DNA of 64,000 bases from JBKQVT01 sp963727245 (lineage in GTDB: Bacteria > Planctomycetota > Planctomycetia > Pirellulales > Thermoguttaceae). Where the stretch lies: the NCBI GenBank assembly GCA_963727245.1, contig CAVSFO010000001.1, forward strand, positions 744,001 through 808,000, given 5' to 3'. A program made the translations under genes and the position numbers. Under the pieces are notes generated by a model. The model ran no database searches. It was not told where the DNA came from and saw nothing but the letters and a program-made list of their open reading frames with translations. This document shows positions 43,763 to 51,689 of the stretch, in pieces (positions within the stretch are counted from its first letter, which is position 1; every line of letters begins with the position of its first letter).

Positions 43763-44851
43763 ATGAACATTATGGAGATCGTGTCCGGCACGCGAGTCAA
43801 CGGCGCCATCCTCCACTGTCTCTTGCTGAGCCGCGAGTTGGCCGGGCGGGGTAATAGCGTCACGCTGGTCTGCCGGCCGGGGGCATGGATCGGCGACCAG
43901 GTGGCCGGGACGAGGATCGAGGTAATCCGCTCCGACCTGCACCGCTGGCCGACCGACGAGCTGCGACGCATCGCCGCCATCGTCCGTGGGCGGAAGATCG
44001 ACATCATTCATACGCACACCAGCCGGGCGAATTTTTTCGGCGTCCTGCTGCGCTGGTTCAGCGGCGTGCCCAGCGTGGCCACCGCCCACAGCCGCCACAT
44101 CCAATTGCACTGGATGTTCAACGACCGGGTGATTGCGGTTTCCGAGGCGACGCGGCGTTATCAGCAGGCGCACAATTTCGTGCGTGCCAGCCGCATCGAA
44201 ACGATCTACAATTTCATCGACCACGGGCGGCTGACGGCCGTGCTGCCGGAGGCCCGCCTGCGCGTCCGGGAGTCGCTGGCGATTGCCGCGGAGGCTCCGC
44301 TGTTGGGGATCATCGGCAACGTCATTCCGCGCAAGGGATTGATCTATCTGGTCCGCGCGCTGCCGCAGATTTTGGCGGCCGTGCCGGACGCCCGCTTGCT
44401 GGTCGTGGGCGGTGAAGAGCAAGGCAAGTATGCGGCGCTGGTGCGGGCGGCGGCGGAGCAAGGGGGCGTCGCCGGCTGCATCGCCTGGACCGGCCATCGC
44501 AGCGACGTCCACGAGATCCTGGCCGCCCTGGACCTTTATGTGCTCCCCTCGTTGGAAGAGAGTCTGCCGCTGTCGGTCCTGGAGGCGATGGCGGCGGGCT
44601 TGCCGGTGGTGGCTTCCACCGCGGGGGGCATTCCCGAGTGCGTGGTTCCCGGCGAGACCGGCCTGCTGGTGCCGCCCGGGCAGAGCGGGCCTTTGGCCCG
44701 CGCCATCGTCGAGTTGCTGGTCGATCCGGCCCGCCGCCGCCAGTTCGGCGACGCGGGGCGGCGGCGCGTCGAGGAGCGTTTCACCACCGCCAGCCAAACC
44801 CCCATCATCGAAGCGGCCTTTGCCCGCGTGCTCCGCGGCCGGGTCGCCTGA
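43763..44851 (+). CDS. GT4-family glycosyltransferase
   Basis: A 362-residue GT-B enzyme starting MNIMEIVSGTRVNGAILHCL (donor-side glycine loop). DIIHTHTSRANFFGVLLRWF and RVIAVSEATRRYQQAHNFVR are N-domain features. LLGIIGNVIPRKGLIYLVRA and LPSLEESLPLSVLEAMAAGL (the E-x7-E nucleotide-sugar site), then GIPECVVPGETGLLV, identify GT4. It is first of a four-gene cluster with GT9, an EEP hydrolase and a radical-SAM gene, likely for surface glycan or lipopolysaccharide. Confidence 0.92.
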   Translation: MNIMEIVSGTRVNGAILHCLLLSRELAGRGNSVTLVCRPGAWIGDQVAGTRIEVIRSDLHRWPTDELRRIAAIVRGRKIDIIHTHTSRANFFGVLLRWFSGVPSVATAHSRHIQLHWMFNDRVIAVSEATRRYQQAHNFVRASRIETIYNFIDHGRLTAVLPEARLRVRESLAIAAEAPLLGIIGNVIPRKGLIYLVRALPQILAAVPDARLLVVGGEEQGKYAALVRAAAEQGGVAGCIAWTGHRSDVHEILAALDLYVLPSLEESLPLSVLEAMAAGLPVVASTAGGIPECVVPGETGLLVPPGQSGPLARAIVELLVDPARRRQFGDAGRRRVEERFTTASQTPIIEAAFARVLRGRVA

Positions 44852-44905
44852 CACGATTCCACGGTTACGTCAACGAAAAACCATGATCCATCCGGCGAGG
44901 CTACC

Positions 44906-45968
44906 ATGGCAGCGCAATCTCCGGACACAGTGACATCGCCCCGCATCCTCATCGTTCGCCTCAGCGCGATCGGCGACGTGATTCACGGCATGCCGATCGC
45001 CTGTGCCCTGCGGGCGCGGTTTCCGCGCGCCTACTTGGGTTGGGTTGTGGAGGAGCGGGCGGCCGAGTTGCTCCAGGGGCATGAGGCGTTGGACGACCTG
45101 ATCGTGCTGCCGCGGGGATGGCTGCGGCGGCCGCGGCTGGTCTGGCAGTTGCGCAGCCGGCTCCGCGCCGCCCGCTTCGACCTCGTCCTGGAAGCCCAAG
45201 GGCTGACCAAGGCGGCGGTCGCCGCCTGGCTTTCGGGGGCCAAGCGGCGGATCGGCTTCGGCGGCCGCTGGGGGCGGGAACTGAGCCCCTGGCTCAATAC
45301 GGAATTGGTCGACGCCTCGGAACGGCACGCCGTCCAGCGCAACCTCGCCCTCCTGGAGCCGCTGGGGATCCACGACCCGGTGGTCCGCTTCCAGGTCCCC
45401 CAGCGCGGCGGCGATCGCGAGGCCGTGACGGCGATGTTGCGGCAATTGGGCCTGGGCGACTGCTTCGCCGTGATTAACGTGGGGGCCGGCTGGCCGTCGA
45501 AACTGTGGCCGGCCGAGCGCTTTGCCGCGGTCGCCGCCCACCTCGGCCAGTCATGGTCGCTGCCCAGCCTCGTGGTGTGGGGCAACGAGGAGGAGCGGCG
45601 CTCGGCCGAGCAGGTGGCCGAGGGCTCCCAGGGGCACGCCCGCCTGGCCCCCAAGATGACGCTCTCGCAACTGGCCGCGCTGGCGCGGCGGGCCCGGCTG
45701 TTCGTCGGCTCCGACACCGGTCCCTTGCACCTGGCGGCCGCGGTCGGCACGCCCTGCGTCGGGCTGTACGGCCCCTGGCCGGCCGAGAAGCACGGCCCCT
45801 ATGGTCCGCAGCACGTCACGGTGCAAAAGATGCGCATGGAAGGCTCGACGCGGCAGCGACGACGGCGCGCCGCCCCTGTACATGGAAGCCATCAGCGTGG
45901 CCAACGTCTGCGACGCCTGCCGACAAATCCTCACCCGCTCCAAGGCCGCTCAAACGGTGCCCTCATGA
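44906..45968 (+). CDS. GT9-family glycosyltransferase (heptosyltransferase-like), frameshifted near the end
   Basis: About 353 residues. RILIVRLSAIGDVIHGMPIA is the GT9 start signature. GLTKAAVAAWLSGAKRRIGF, INVGAGWPSKLWPAERFAAV and FVGSDTGPLHLAAAVGTPCV, then GLYGPW, are hallmark motifs. The first frame loses sense after KMRMEGSTRQ. A one-base shift near 45865 gives PLYMEAISVANVCDACRQIL to a TGA at 45968. The next gene begins at ATG 45965, so the apparent 632-residue fusion in one frame is an artefact of the shift. Confidence 0.88.
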
Positions 45969-46804
45969 TGCCGCTCTGGGAAACGATGAAATGCCGGCGC
46001 TGCTGGGCGTTGCTGGCGGTCACGGCACTGCTGGCCGGGCTGGTCTGGCGCGTCTGGCAGCCCGCGGCCCTGGGCCCCGCCGCCGGCGTCACGCTCGAAG
46101 GCAGCGCCGGCCGGACGCCCGAGGCGCAGTCGCGCCGCACGCTGCGCGTCGGCACCTTCAACATCCACGGTTGCACGGGGCGGGACGGACGGCGCGACGT
46201 AGACCGCGTGGCCGAGTGCCTGAAAGGCCTGGATTTCGTGGCCCTGCAGGAAGTGCACGGCCCGTGGCCTTGGCAGAAACTCGATCAGGCGGGCCAGTTG
46301 GGGGAGCGGCTCGGACTGGCCTGGCTGTTCGCCCCCAACACGCGGCTGTGGCTTTGCAAGGACGCCGGCAACGGCCTGCTCAGCGCGGTGCCGGTCGAGT
46401 TCTGGCAGCGGATTCCCCTGGCCGCCCACGGCGGCCGCGGCTTCCGCAATGCCGTGCTGGTCGGCCTCAAGCACGGCAACCGCACCATCCGCGCACTGTT
46501 GACCCATATCTCGCGGAGCAGCGAGGAGGAACGCACCGAGCAGCTTCGCACGGTGATCGCCCTCTTCCTCTCCTTGAGGGAACCGGCCCTCCTGCTAGGC
46601 GACTTGAACTCCAACGCCGACGATCCGCAAATTCGCCGGCTGCTGGCCACGCCGGGAGTGACCGATGCGGTGGGAACGATCCTTGGCCGCAAGGACCCCA
46701 AACCCAACGACTGGATCATCAGCCGGGGGCTGCGGTGCCTGGCGGCGGAAATTCACGATAGCAACGCCTCGGATCACGCGGCCCTGCGGGTGGAACTCGA
46801 ATGA
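45965..46804 (+). CDS. Endonuclease/exonuclease/phosphatase (EEP) family hydrolase, membrane-anchored
   Basis: 279 residues. MMPLWETMKCRRCWALLAVT and ALLAGLVWRV form an N-terminal membrane anchor. The EEP fold follows: LRVGTFNIHGCTGRDGRRDV, FVALQEVHGPW (catalytic Glu), LTHISRSSEEE, ALLLGDLNSNADD (Asp-Asn) and SNASDHAALRVELE (Asp-His). It resembles extracytoplasmic phosphodiesterases acting on lipids or nucleotides. It overlaps the GT9 stop and the radical-SAM start (ATGA each side), so the cluster is one operon. Confidence 0.86.
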   Translation: MMPLWETMKCRRCWALLAVTALLAGLVWRVWQPAALGPAAGVTLEGSAGRTPEAQSRRTLRVGTFNIHGCTGRDGRRDVDRVAECLKGLDFVALQEVHGPWPWQKLDQAGQLGERLGLAWLFAPNTRLWLCKDAGNGLLSAVPVEFWQRIPLAAHGGRGFRNAVLVGLKHGNRTIRALLTHISRSSEEERTEQLRTVIALFLSLREPALLLGDLNSNADDPQIRRLLATPGVTDAVGTILGRKDPKPNDWIISRGLRCLAAEIHDSNASDHAALRVELE

Positions 46805-47724
46805 AGACGGTCCCCGAGCACAATTCGCCGACGCTGGCCACCTTGGGGAGGCTTTCCTCCAAGGCGGTGTGCCGGATCGTCGGCGGCGCCATGGACCTGG
46901 CCGCCGGCCGTTCGCCGCCCCTGGTGCGCATCGAGACGACCAACGCCTGCAACTCGAAGTGCACCATCTGCCGGCACTGCAACATCCGCCGCCCCATCCG
47001 GCAGATGGACCAGTCGCTGTTCGAGCAGATCGCCGACGAGTGTGCAGAGTGGGGATGCCGCGAGATCCACCTGCACAATTTCGGCGAGCCCCTGCTGGAC
47101 GATCGCCTCGAGGACCGCGTCCGCTACCTGAAACGCAAGGGCGTCGCCACGGTCAAAATCTTCTCCAACGGCTCGCTCCTCAGCGAGCCGCAGGCCCGCG
47201 GCCTGATCGACGCCGGCCTGGATGAAATCAAGATCAGCGTCGACGGCGCCAGCAAGGAGGAATTCGAGCGCATCCGCTTCCCCTTGAAATTCGACGTCGT
47301 GATGGGGAACGTCCAGCGGCTGGTCGAGATGCGCAACCGGGCGGGCTCGCCGCTGAAGATCTTCCTCACCTGTTGCAGCACCTCCGACCGGCGCGGCACG
47401 CGACGCATGCTCCCCGGCCAAATCGACGGCCTGGTGTTCGGCAAGATCCACAATTGGACCGGCCCGGACGCGGGCACGGGGCAACGCGGCGTTCGCAAGC
47501 CCTGCGCCCGGCTGTGGCGGACGCTCACCGTGCTGGCCAACGGCGACGTGGCCCTCTGCTGCCTCGATTACGACGGGCAGCACCTGCTGGGCCATATCGA
47601 CGCCAGCACCGCGCTGCGCGACGTCTGGCAGGGGCCGGCCTACCAGGAGATCCGGCAACGGCACCGCGACGCCCGGCAATGCGACATCGCCCTGTGCAAG
47701 GACTGCTCCAAGTCGTACCTTTAA
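46801..47724 (+). CDS. Radical SAM/SPASM domain protein
   Basis: 307 residues. RIETTNACNSKCTICRHCNI contains the CxxxCxxC cluster. EIHLHNFGEPLLDDRLEDRV and DEIKISVDGASKEEFERIRF are radical-SAM barrel motifs. The C-terminal CARLWRTLTVLANGDVALCC and CDIALCKDCSKSYL form a SPASM-type auxiliary cluster region. Relatives modify peptides or small molecules, and some act in glycan clusters. The substrate is not evident. It is the last gene of the cluster starting at 43763. Confidence 0.88.
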   Translation: MKTVPEHNSPTLATLGRLSSKAVCRIVGGAMDLAAGRSPPLVRIETTNACNSKCTICRHCNIRRPIRQMDQSLFEQIADECAEWGCREIHLHNFGEPLLDDRLEDRVRYLKRKGVATVKIFSNGSLLSEPQARGLIDAGLDEIKISVDGASKEEFERIRFPLKFDVVMGNVQRLVEMRNRAGSPLKIFLTCCSTSDRRGTRRMLPGQIDGLVFGKIHNWTGPDAGTGQRGVRKPCARLWRTLTVLANGDVALCCLDYDGQHLLGHIDASTALRDVWQGPAYQEIRQRHRDARQCDIALCKDCSKSYL

Positions 47725-47728
47725 GGAA

Positions 47729-47934
47729 AGGCGGAGGGCGGAAGGCGGAAGGGGGAAGGAGCCACCGGATAATGCGGAAGGGGGAAGAAAAGCAAGGATG
47801 AAGGATAAAGGATGAAGGAGGAGAGGGGCGGGGGCTAAGAACTAAGGACTAAGCACTTAGAACTTAGGGCCTGGATTGCCTTCATCCTTCCCCCTTCCGC
47901 CTTCCGCCTTTCCCTTTATCCTTCCCTCTTCCGG
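47729..47934. repeat. Large nested palindrome (PR-7 type with a CTAAG core)
   Basis: Outer arms GGCGGAAGGGGGAAGG and CCTTCCCCCTTCCGCC, inner arms AAGGATGAAGG and CCTTCATCC, and a centre (47835-47867) made of CTAAG/CTTAG words. Contains a GAGCCACCGGATAATGCGG fragment of PR-9. It fills the space between the radical-SAM gene and the M28 gene. Confidence 0.8.
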
Positions 47935-47945
47935 TGTACAATAGG

Positions 47946-48980
47946 ATGATGAAGAAAACCGCCAAGACCAAACCGGCCCGCCGCTTCTCCGCGCAGACGC
48001 TGTTTCTGGCCGCCGTGGTCCTGCTCTGCCTGCTCTTCGGCGGCATCCTGCTGTGGCCGGCCCCCAAACCGGCAGGCCAAGGCGGCTCCACCGCCGATCG
48101 CACTCGCCTGGAAGACATCCCCTTCAACGGCGCGCGGGCCTATGACTATCTGAAACAACTCTGCGCCCTGGGGCCGCGGCGCAGCGGTTCGCCCGCCATG
48201 GCCCAACAGCAGAAACTCCTCGTCGCGCACTTCGAGAAACTCGGCGGAAAGGTCGAGATGCAGCGCTTCAGCGTGCCGCACCCCTTGGACGGCTCGCCGG
48301 TGCCGATGGCCAACATCATCATCCGCTGGAACCCGCAGAGCCGCGAGCGAATCCTGCTCTGCGGACATTATGACACGCTGCCGTTCCCCATGCTCGATCC
48401 GGAGAACCCCCGGGGCGTGTTCGTGGGGGCCAACGACAACGCCAGCGGCATCGCCATCCTGATGGAGCTGGCCCACCAGATGGCGGACCTGCGGCTGCCG
48501 TTGGGCGTCGATTTCGTCCTCTTCGACGGCGAGGAACTTATCTTCCAGGAGAAGGACGTCCAGAAAGGCGAGTTCTTCCGAGGATCCACGCACTTCGCCC
48601 GCCAGTATGCCGCCGGTCATGCGAACTATCGCTATCGCTACGGCGTCCTGTTGGACATGGTGGGCAACGCCGATTTGCAGATTTGCCAGGAACAAAACAG
48701 CCTCCTGTGGCCGGACACGCAGCCGCTGGTCGAGCAGATCTGGGCGACGGCGGCCCGGCTGGGCCTGAGCGAATTCATCGCCCAGCCAGGATGGAAGGTG
48801 GACGACGACCACGTGCCGTTGCACAACATCGGCGGCATTCCGACTTGCGACGTGATTGATTTCGATTATCCGCCCTGGCATACGGAGGGCGACACGCCGG
48901 ACAAGTGTTCGGCGTCGAGTCTGGCCAAGGTCGGCTGGGTCATTTCCGAGTGGCTCAAGGGACTTAAGGATAAAGGATGA
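47946..48980 (+). CDS. M28-family glutaminyl-peptide cyclotransferase-like protein
   Basis: 344 residues. RFSAQTLFLAAVVLLCLLFG is an N-terminal membrane anchor. LLCGHYDTLPFPMLDPENPR, FVGANDNASGIAILMELAHQ (zinc Asp), VDFVLFDGEELIFQ (catalytic Glu-Glu), GVLLDMVGNADL, VDDDHVPLHNIGGIPTCDVI and YPPWHTEGDTPDKCS (zinc His) match bacterial glutaminyl cyclases of the M28 fold. The final residues, GLKDKG, and the stop come from a PR-7 repeat. It probably acts in the periplasm. An aminopeptidase role is the alternative. Confidence 0.87.
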   Translation: MMKKTAKTKPARRFSAQTLFLAAVVLLCLLFGGILLWPAPKPAGQGGSTADRTRLEDIPFNGARAYDYLKQLCALGPRRSGSPAMAQQQKLLVAHFEKLGGKVEMQRFSVPHPLDGSPVPMANIIIRWNPQSRERILLCGHYDTLPFPMLDPENPRGVFVGANDNASGIAILMELAHQMADLRLPLGVDFVLFDGEELIFQEKDVQKGEFFRGSTHFARQYAAGHANYRYRYGVLLDMVGNADLQICQEQNSLLWPDTQPLVEQIWATAARLGLSEFIAQPGWKVDDDHVPLHNIGGIPTCDVIDFDYPPWHTEGDTPDKCSASSLAKVGWVISEWLKGLKDKG

Positions 48981-49061
48981 AGGATGAAGGAGGAGGGCGT
49001 GGCACGGCCCTCGCCGGTCCGTCTTGATCCCCTGTCCTTCATCCTTCATCCTTCATCCTTT
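48966..49061. repeat. PR-7 nested palindrome, copy 4
   Basis: AAGGATAAAGGATGAAGGAT arm opposing ATCCTTCATCCTTCATCCTT. The core GGCGTGGCACGGCCCTCGCC is related to the other copies. Its left arm forms the 3' end of the M28 gene, and its right arm ends eight bases before the next ATG. Confidence 0.82.
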
Positions 49062-49068
49062 TTCTCCC

Positions 49069-49503
49069 ATGTCCCACTGGTCCTCCATGGCTGTTCCCGG
49101 TTTGCTGCTGGTCTGTGCGGCGGGGCTGATGGCCTGGCACGTGCGGAGTTGGCGTGCGGCCCGTCGCGGGCAGCTCGACGCCCGCGAACTCGACTTCCGC
49201 CGCCGCCAGTTCCGCCGCCGCATGCAGACCAGCGCCGCGATAGGGCTGCTGGCGGTGCTCCTCTGGGCGGGCCAATGGCTGGTTCCCCGGCTGCACTCGC
49301 TGCCGCTGGTCATCTTCTTCTGCGTCGGCCTGCTGGGCGTCTTGCTGTGGCTCAGCCTGATGGCCGTCACCGACATGATGGCCACCAAGTTTCATTACAG
49401 CCGGCTGCACCAGGATTACCTTGTCGAGCAGGCCCGGCTGCGGTCCGAACTGCGGAGAATCACGGATAAGGATGAAGGCGGAGGGCGGAAGGGGGAAGGT
49501 TGA
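49069..49503 (+). CDS. Small membrane protein of unknown function
   Basis: A 144-residue protein starting MSHWSSMAVPGLLLVCAAGL. Hydrophobic segments lie at about residues 8-23, 56-73 and 80-100 (LVIFFCVGLLGVLLWLSLMA), with a basic region RSWRAARRGQLDARELDFRR between the first two. The C-terminal TDKDEGGGRKGEG is encoded by repeat DNA. No family recognised. It probably forms a unit with the M28 gene. Confidence 0.62.
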   Translation: MSHWSSMAVPGLLLVCAAGLMAWHVRSWRAARRGQLDARELDFRRRQFRRRMQTSAAIGLLAVLLWAGQWLVPRLHSLPLVIFFCVGLLGVLLWLSLMAVTDMMATKFHYSRLHQDYLVEQARLRSELRRITDKDEGGGRKGEG

Positions 49504-49780
49504 AGTGCGATCTAAGTTCTAAGCTCTAAGTGCTTAGTCCTTAGACCTTAGTTCTTAGTCCCCGGCCCTTGCCCCCTCTTCCCTCCTTCATTGTTGATCC
49601 GTCATCCCTGCTTTTCTTCCCCCTTCCGCCCTCCGCCTTTTCCCTTCCACGATATCCGGTGGCTGACGCCACCGGCTCGCTGCCGCCTTCCGCCTTCCGC
49701 CTTTTCCCTTCCACGATATCCGGTGGCTGACGCCACCGGCTCGCTGCCGCCTTCCCCCTTCCGCCTTCCGCCTTCCGCCT
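49475..49780. repeat. Intergenic block of CTAAG words, PR-9 units and polypyrimidine tracts
   Basis: 49512-49558 holds seven CTAAG/CTTAG words. PR-9 hairpins CCGGTGGCTGACGCCACCGG sit at 49656-49675 and 49720-49739, in a 64-bp direct duplication. Tracts of CTTCCGCC units fill the rest. No gene seen in this roughly 300-bp stretch. Confidence 0.8.
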
Positions 49781-49781
49781 T

Positions 49782-49787
49782 TATAAT
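49782..49787 (+). promoter_or_regulatory. TATAAT -10 box directly after a repeat block
   Basis: A perfect TATAAT, 25 bases upstream of the ATG at 49813 and immediately following the polypyrimidine repeat. A CAGGAG site lies between. No clear -35 hexamer, because that position is inside the repeat. Confidence 0.45.
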
Positions 49788-49812
49788 TCTCGTTGGCGCA
49801 GGAGCTTGTGCG

Positions 49813-50481
49813 ATGCAGTTCGACCTGTTTCGTTTGTGTGTGGCCTTGGGGCCGGTCGCCATTTATCTGGTCCTGGTGGGGTCGCTCAGCCTGTCGCGGC
49901 GGTCGCTGCTGGTCACCGGCACGCGGGATGCCGCGGCGCTGGGGCTGGCCGTTTCGGGGCTGTGTATCGTGGGGCCCCTGGAGCTGTTCTTCCCCGACGT
50001 GACCGCGGGGCGGTTCGGGCCGATGGCCGCGGTGGCCTTGCTGGGCTTTTACGTGTCGCTGTACGTGCTGCTGTTGGTGCTGGCGCTGTTGATGTTGCGG
50101 CCGCGGCTGATCGTCTACAACATTTCGGCCGAGCAGTTGCGCTCGATCCTGGCCGAGACGGTCGCCCGGCTCGACACGGCCGCCCGCTGGGCGGGCGACA
50201 GCCTCTCAATACCGAATCTGGGCGTGCAATTGCACCTGGACGCCCAGGCCGCGAGGCGCAACGTGGCCCTGGTTTCCTGTGGAGCGCAACAAGACTATGC
50301 CGGCTGGCGGCGGCTGGAGCGGGCACTGTTTGCGGCCTTGGCCCAGGTGCCGGTGAAGCGGAACTGGCTGGGCCTGCCGCTTCTGCTCGGCGGTGCGGCT
50401 ATGCTGGCGGCCCTGGCGGCGGTCATCGCGCTGAACCCGCAGGCCATCGCCCGCTCGCTGTTCGAGATGCTGCAAATGTAA
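49813..50481 (+). CDS. Membrane protein of unknown function
   Basis: 222 residues from MQFDLFRLCVALGPVAIYLV. Three hydrophobic helices occupy the first half, the third being YVSLYVLLLVLALLMLRPRL. A soluble stretch (NISAEQLRSILAETVARLDT; CGAQQDYAGWRRLERALF) follows, and then one or two C-terminal helices (LGLPLLLGGAAMLAALAAVI). The layout suggests a planctomycete-specific inner-membrane protein. No recognised domain. Confidence 0.68.
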   Translation: MQFDLFRLCVALGPVAIYLVLVGSLSLSRRSLLVTGTRDAAALGLAVSGLCIVGPLELFFPDVTAGRFGPMAAVALLGFYVSLYVLLLVLALLMLRPRLIVYNISAEQLRSILAETVARLDTAARWAGDSLSIPNLGVQLHLDAQAARRNVALVSCGAQQDYAGWRRLERALFAALAQVPVKRNWLGLPLLLGGAAMLAALAAVIALNPQAIARSLFEMLQM

Positions 50482-50510
50482 CGCAGGGACCAGGGACCAG
50501 GGGCCAGGGA

Positions 50511-50580
50511 AAGGATGAAGGATGAAGGATGACCGGGCAGGTCCGCACCACGCCTTTTCATCCTTCATCCTTCATCCTTA
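50511..50580. repeat. PR-7 nested palindrome, copy 5
   Basis: Same arms and the same core (GACCGGGCAGGTCCGCACCA) as 34821-34889, in the same orientation. Preceded by a PR-12 tract from 50484. Confidence 0.85.
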
Positions 50581-50671
50581 ACTTAGCCCGTCTTGCCTTT
50601 CCTTGCCGTGGGACTATGATGGGGGGCATCTGGGTTGACGGCGCCGCGGAATTCCTCCAGGGGAGAACCAC

Positions 50672-50950
50672 ATGGCCCTGATCGAGTGTCCGGAATGTCG
50701 GAAGCCGGTCTCCGAGAAGGCTTCGAGTTGCCCGGGGTGTGGATGCCCCATCGCGGCGGAGGCAAGCACGCCCGGGCTGTCGCCGGCCCGAGCGGCCACC
50801 CTTGCCGCGGCCCTCGCCCTGGCGACCGTCGGCGTCACCCTGGGCACGGTCACCGGCAGTGCGTTGGCGATCGGTATCGGGCTGCTCGCCTTCGCCATGG
50901 TGGCGATCAACCTGGCCTTGGGACGTGGATCGTCCCGCAAGACCAGGTGA
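50672..50950 (+). CDS. Zinc-ribbon membrane protein
   Basis: 92 residues. MALIECPECRKPVSEKASSC, then PGCGCPI, gives two CxxC knuckles of a zinc ribbon. Two hydrophobic helices follow (AATLAAALALATVGVTLGT and SALAIGIGLLAFAMVAINLA). GGGGAGAACC precedes the ATG. This is a common bacterial architecture of unknown role. Confidence 0.78.
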   Translation: MALIECPECRKPVSEKASSCPGCGCPIAAEASTPGLSPARAATLAAALALATVGVTLGTVTGSALAIGIGLLAFAMVAINLALGRGSSRKTR

Positions 50951-50995
50951 GCCAACCGTCGGCGGCGAAAAAAGGCGTCTTCTCTAGCGCCCTTT

Positions 50996-51020
50996 CCCAC
51001 CGGTCGCAGCCGGTGGGCTT
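50996..51020. repeat. PR-10 palindromic repeat, copy 3 (inverted)
   Basis: CCCACCGGT-CGCAG-CCGGTGGGCTT, the complement of the copy at 20600-20624. Confidence 0.75.
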
Positions 51021-51057
51021 GGGGAGCGGGGGCGGTCCCTGACGCCACACCCGCTGC

Positions 51058-51375
51058 CTAATCCCTCTTCTCTTCTCCCGGGATCAACTCGAAGACGATG
51101 CGATAGGCCCGATGCCCGGCGGCCAACTGCTGGGGATAGAGTGCGGCGATCTCGGCCCGCAAGGCGGCGGCCGTCTCGAAGCCGTCGGGACGGGCGTCGG
51201 CGTCGGTCAGATCGGCCAACTGCACCTCGTCGACGGCCGTCACGCGGATGTAGCCCGCCCCGGGAATGTAGCTGCGCTGGCCGGCCCGCATCCGCCGGTA
51301 GCGCCAGAGCCGGATCGTCTGCGTCTTCTGGCCGGAGCGAATGGCGGGCAGAAACCGCTTCTTGAACAACAACAT
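51058..51375 (-). CDS. ASCH-domain protein
   Basis: 105 residues starting MLLFKKRFLPAIRSGQKTQT, then IRLWRYRRMRAGQ, the ASCH pattern with the G-x-K-T motif. YIRVTAVDEVQLADLTDADA continues the beta-barrel. ASCH domains bind RNA or act as nucleoside/acetylcytidine hydrolases; the specific role is unknown. It stands alone, convergent with the zinc-ribbon gene. Confidence 0.8.
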   Translation of the reverse strand: MLLFKKRFLPAIRSGQKTQTIRLWRYRRMRAGQRSYIPGAGYIRVTAVDEVQLADLTDADARPDGFETAAALRAEIAALYPQQLAAGHRAYRIVFELIPGEEKRD

Positions 51376-51689
51376 GCCGCCAGCTTATCGGCCGCCGCCG
51401 CCCGGTGTCAAGCGGTGCGTCGCGCGGCCGGGAAGGGGACAGTCCCCGGCCGGCCCGGTGTCAAGCGGTGCGTCATGCTCCGAATGTGCCGGCTGTGCGG
51501 CGACTAACGGATTTCTCGGTCCGCGGAGACGGCCTGTGACGGCTGTTCCGGCCGCCGTTGCGGGAAGCCCGGCGGGCCTGGCCCTTTCGCTTATGACGAT
51601 CCAAAAAGACGGCCGATCCGTAACAACGAGAATTGCCCGAACGGAGCGGGCAAGCGACTTCCCAGGCCGACTGCTTTCACGGACGAACG
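51376..51689. repeat. Intergenic region with short direct repeats
   Basis: CCCGGTGTCAAGCGGTGCGT occurs twice, near 51401 and 51455, flanking the hairpin GGGGACAGTCCCC with CCGG arms, a short relative of PR-2. The remaining 200 bases before the export gene show no gene. Confidence 0.6.

Noticed and set aside
44906..46804. A GT9-EEP fusion protein of 632 residues
   Set aside because: The GT9 C-terminus continues properly in another frame to a stop at 45968, and the EEP gene has its own overlapping start at 45965. One frameshift creates the apparent fusion.
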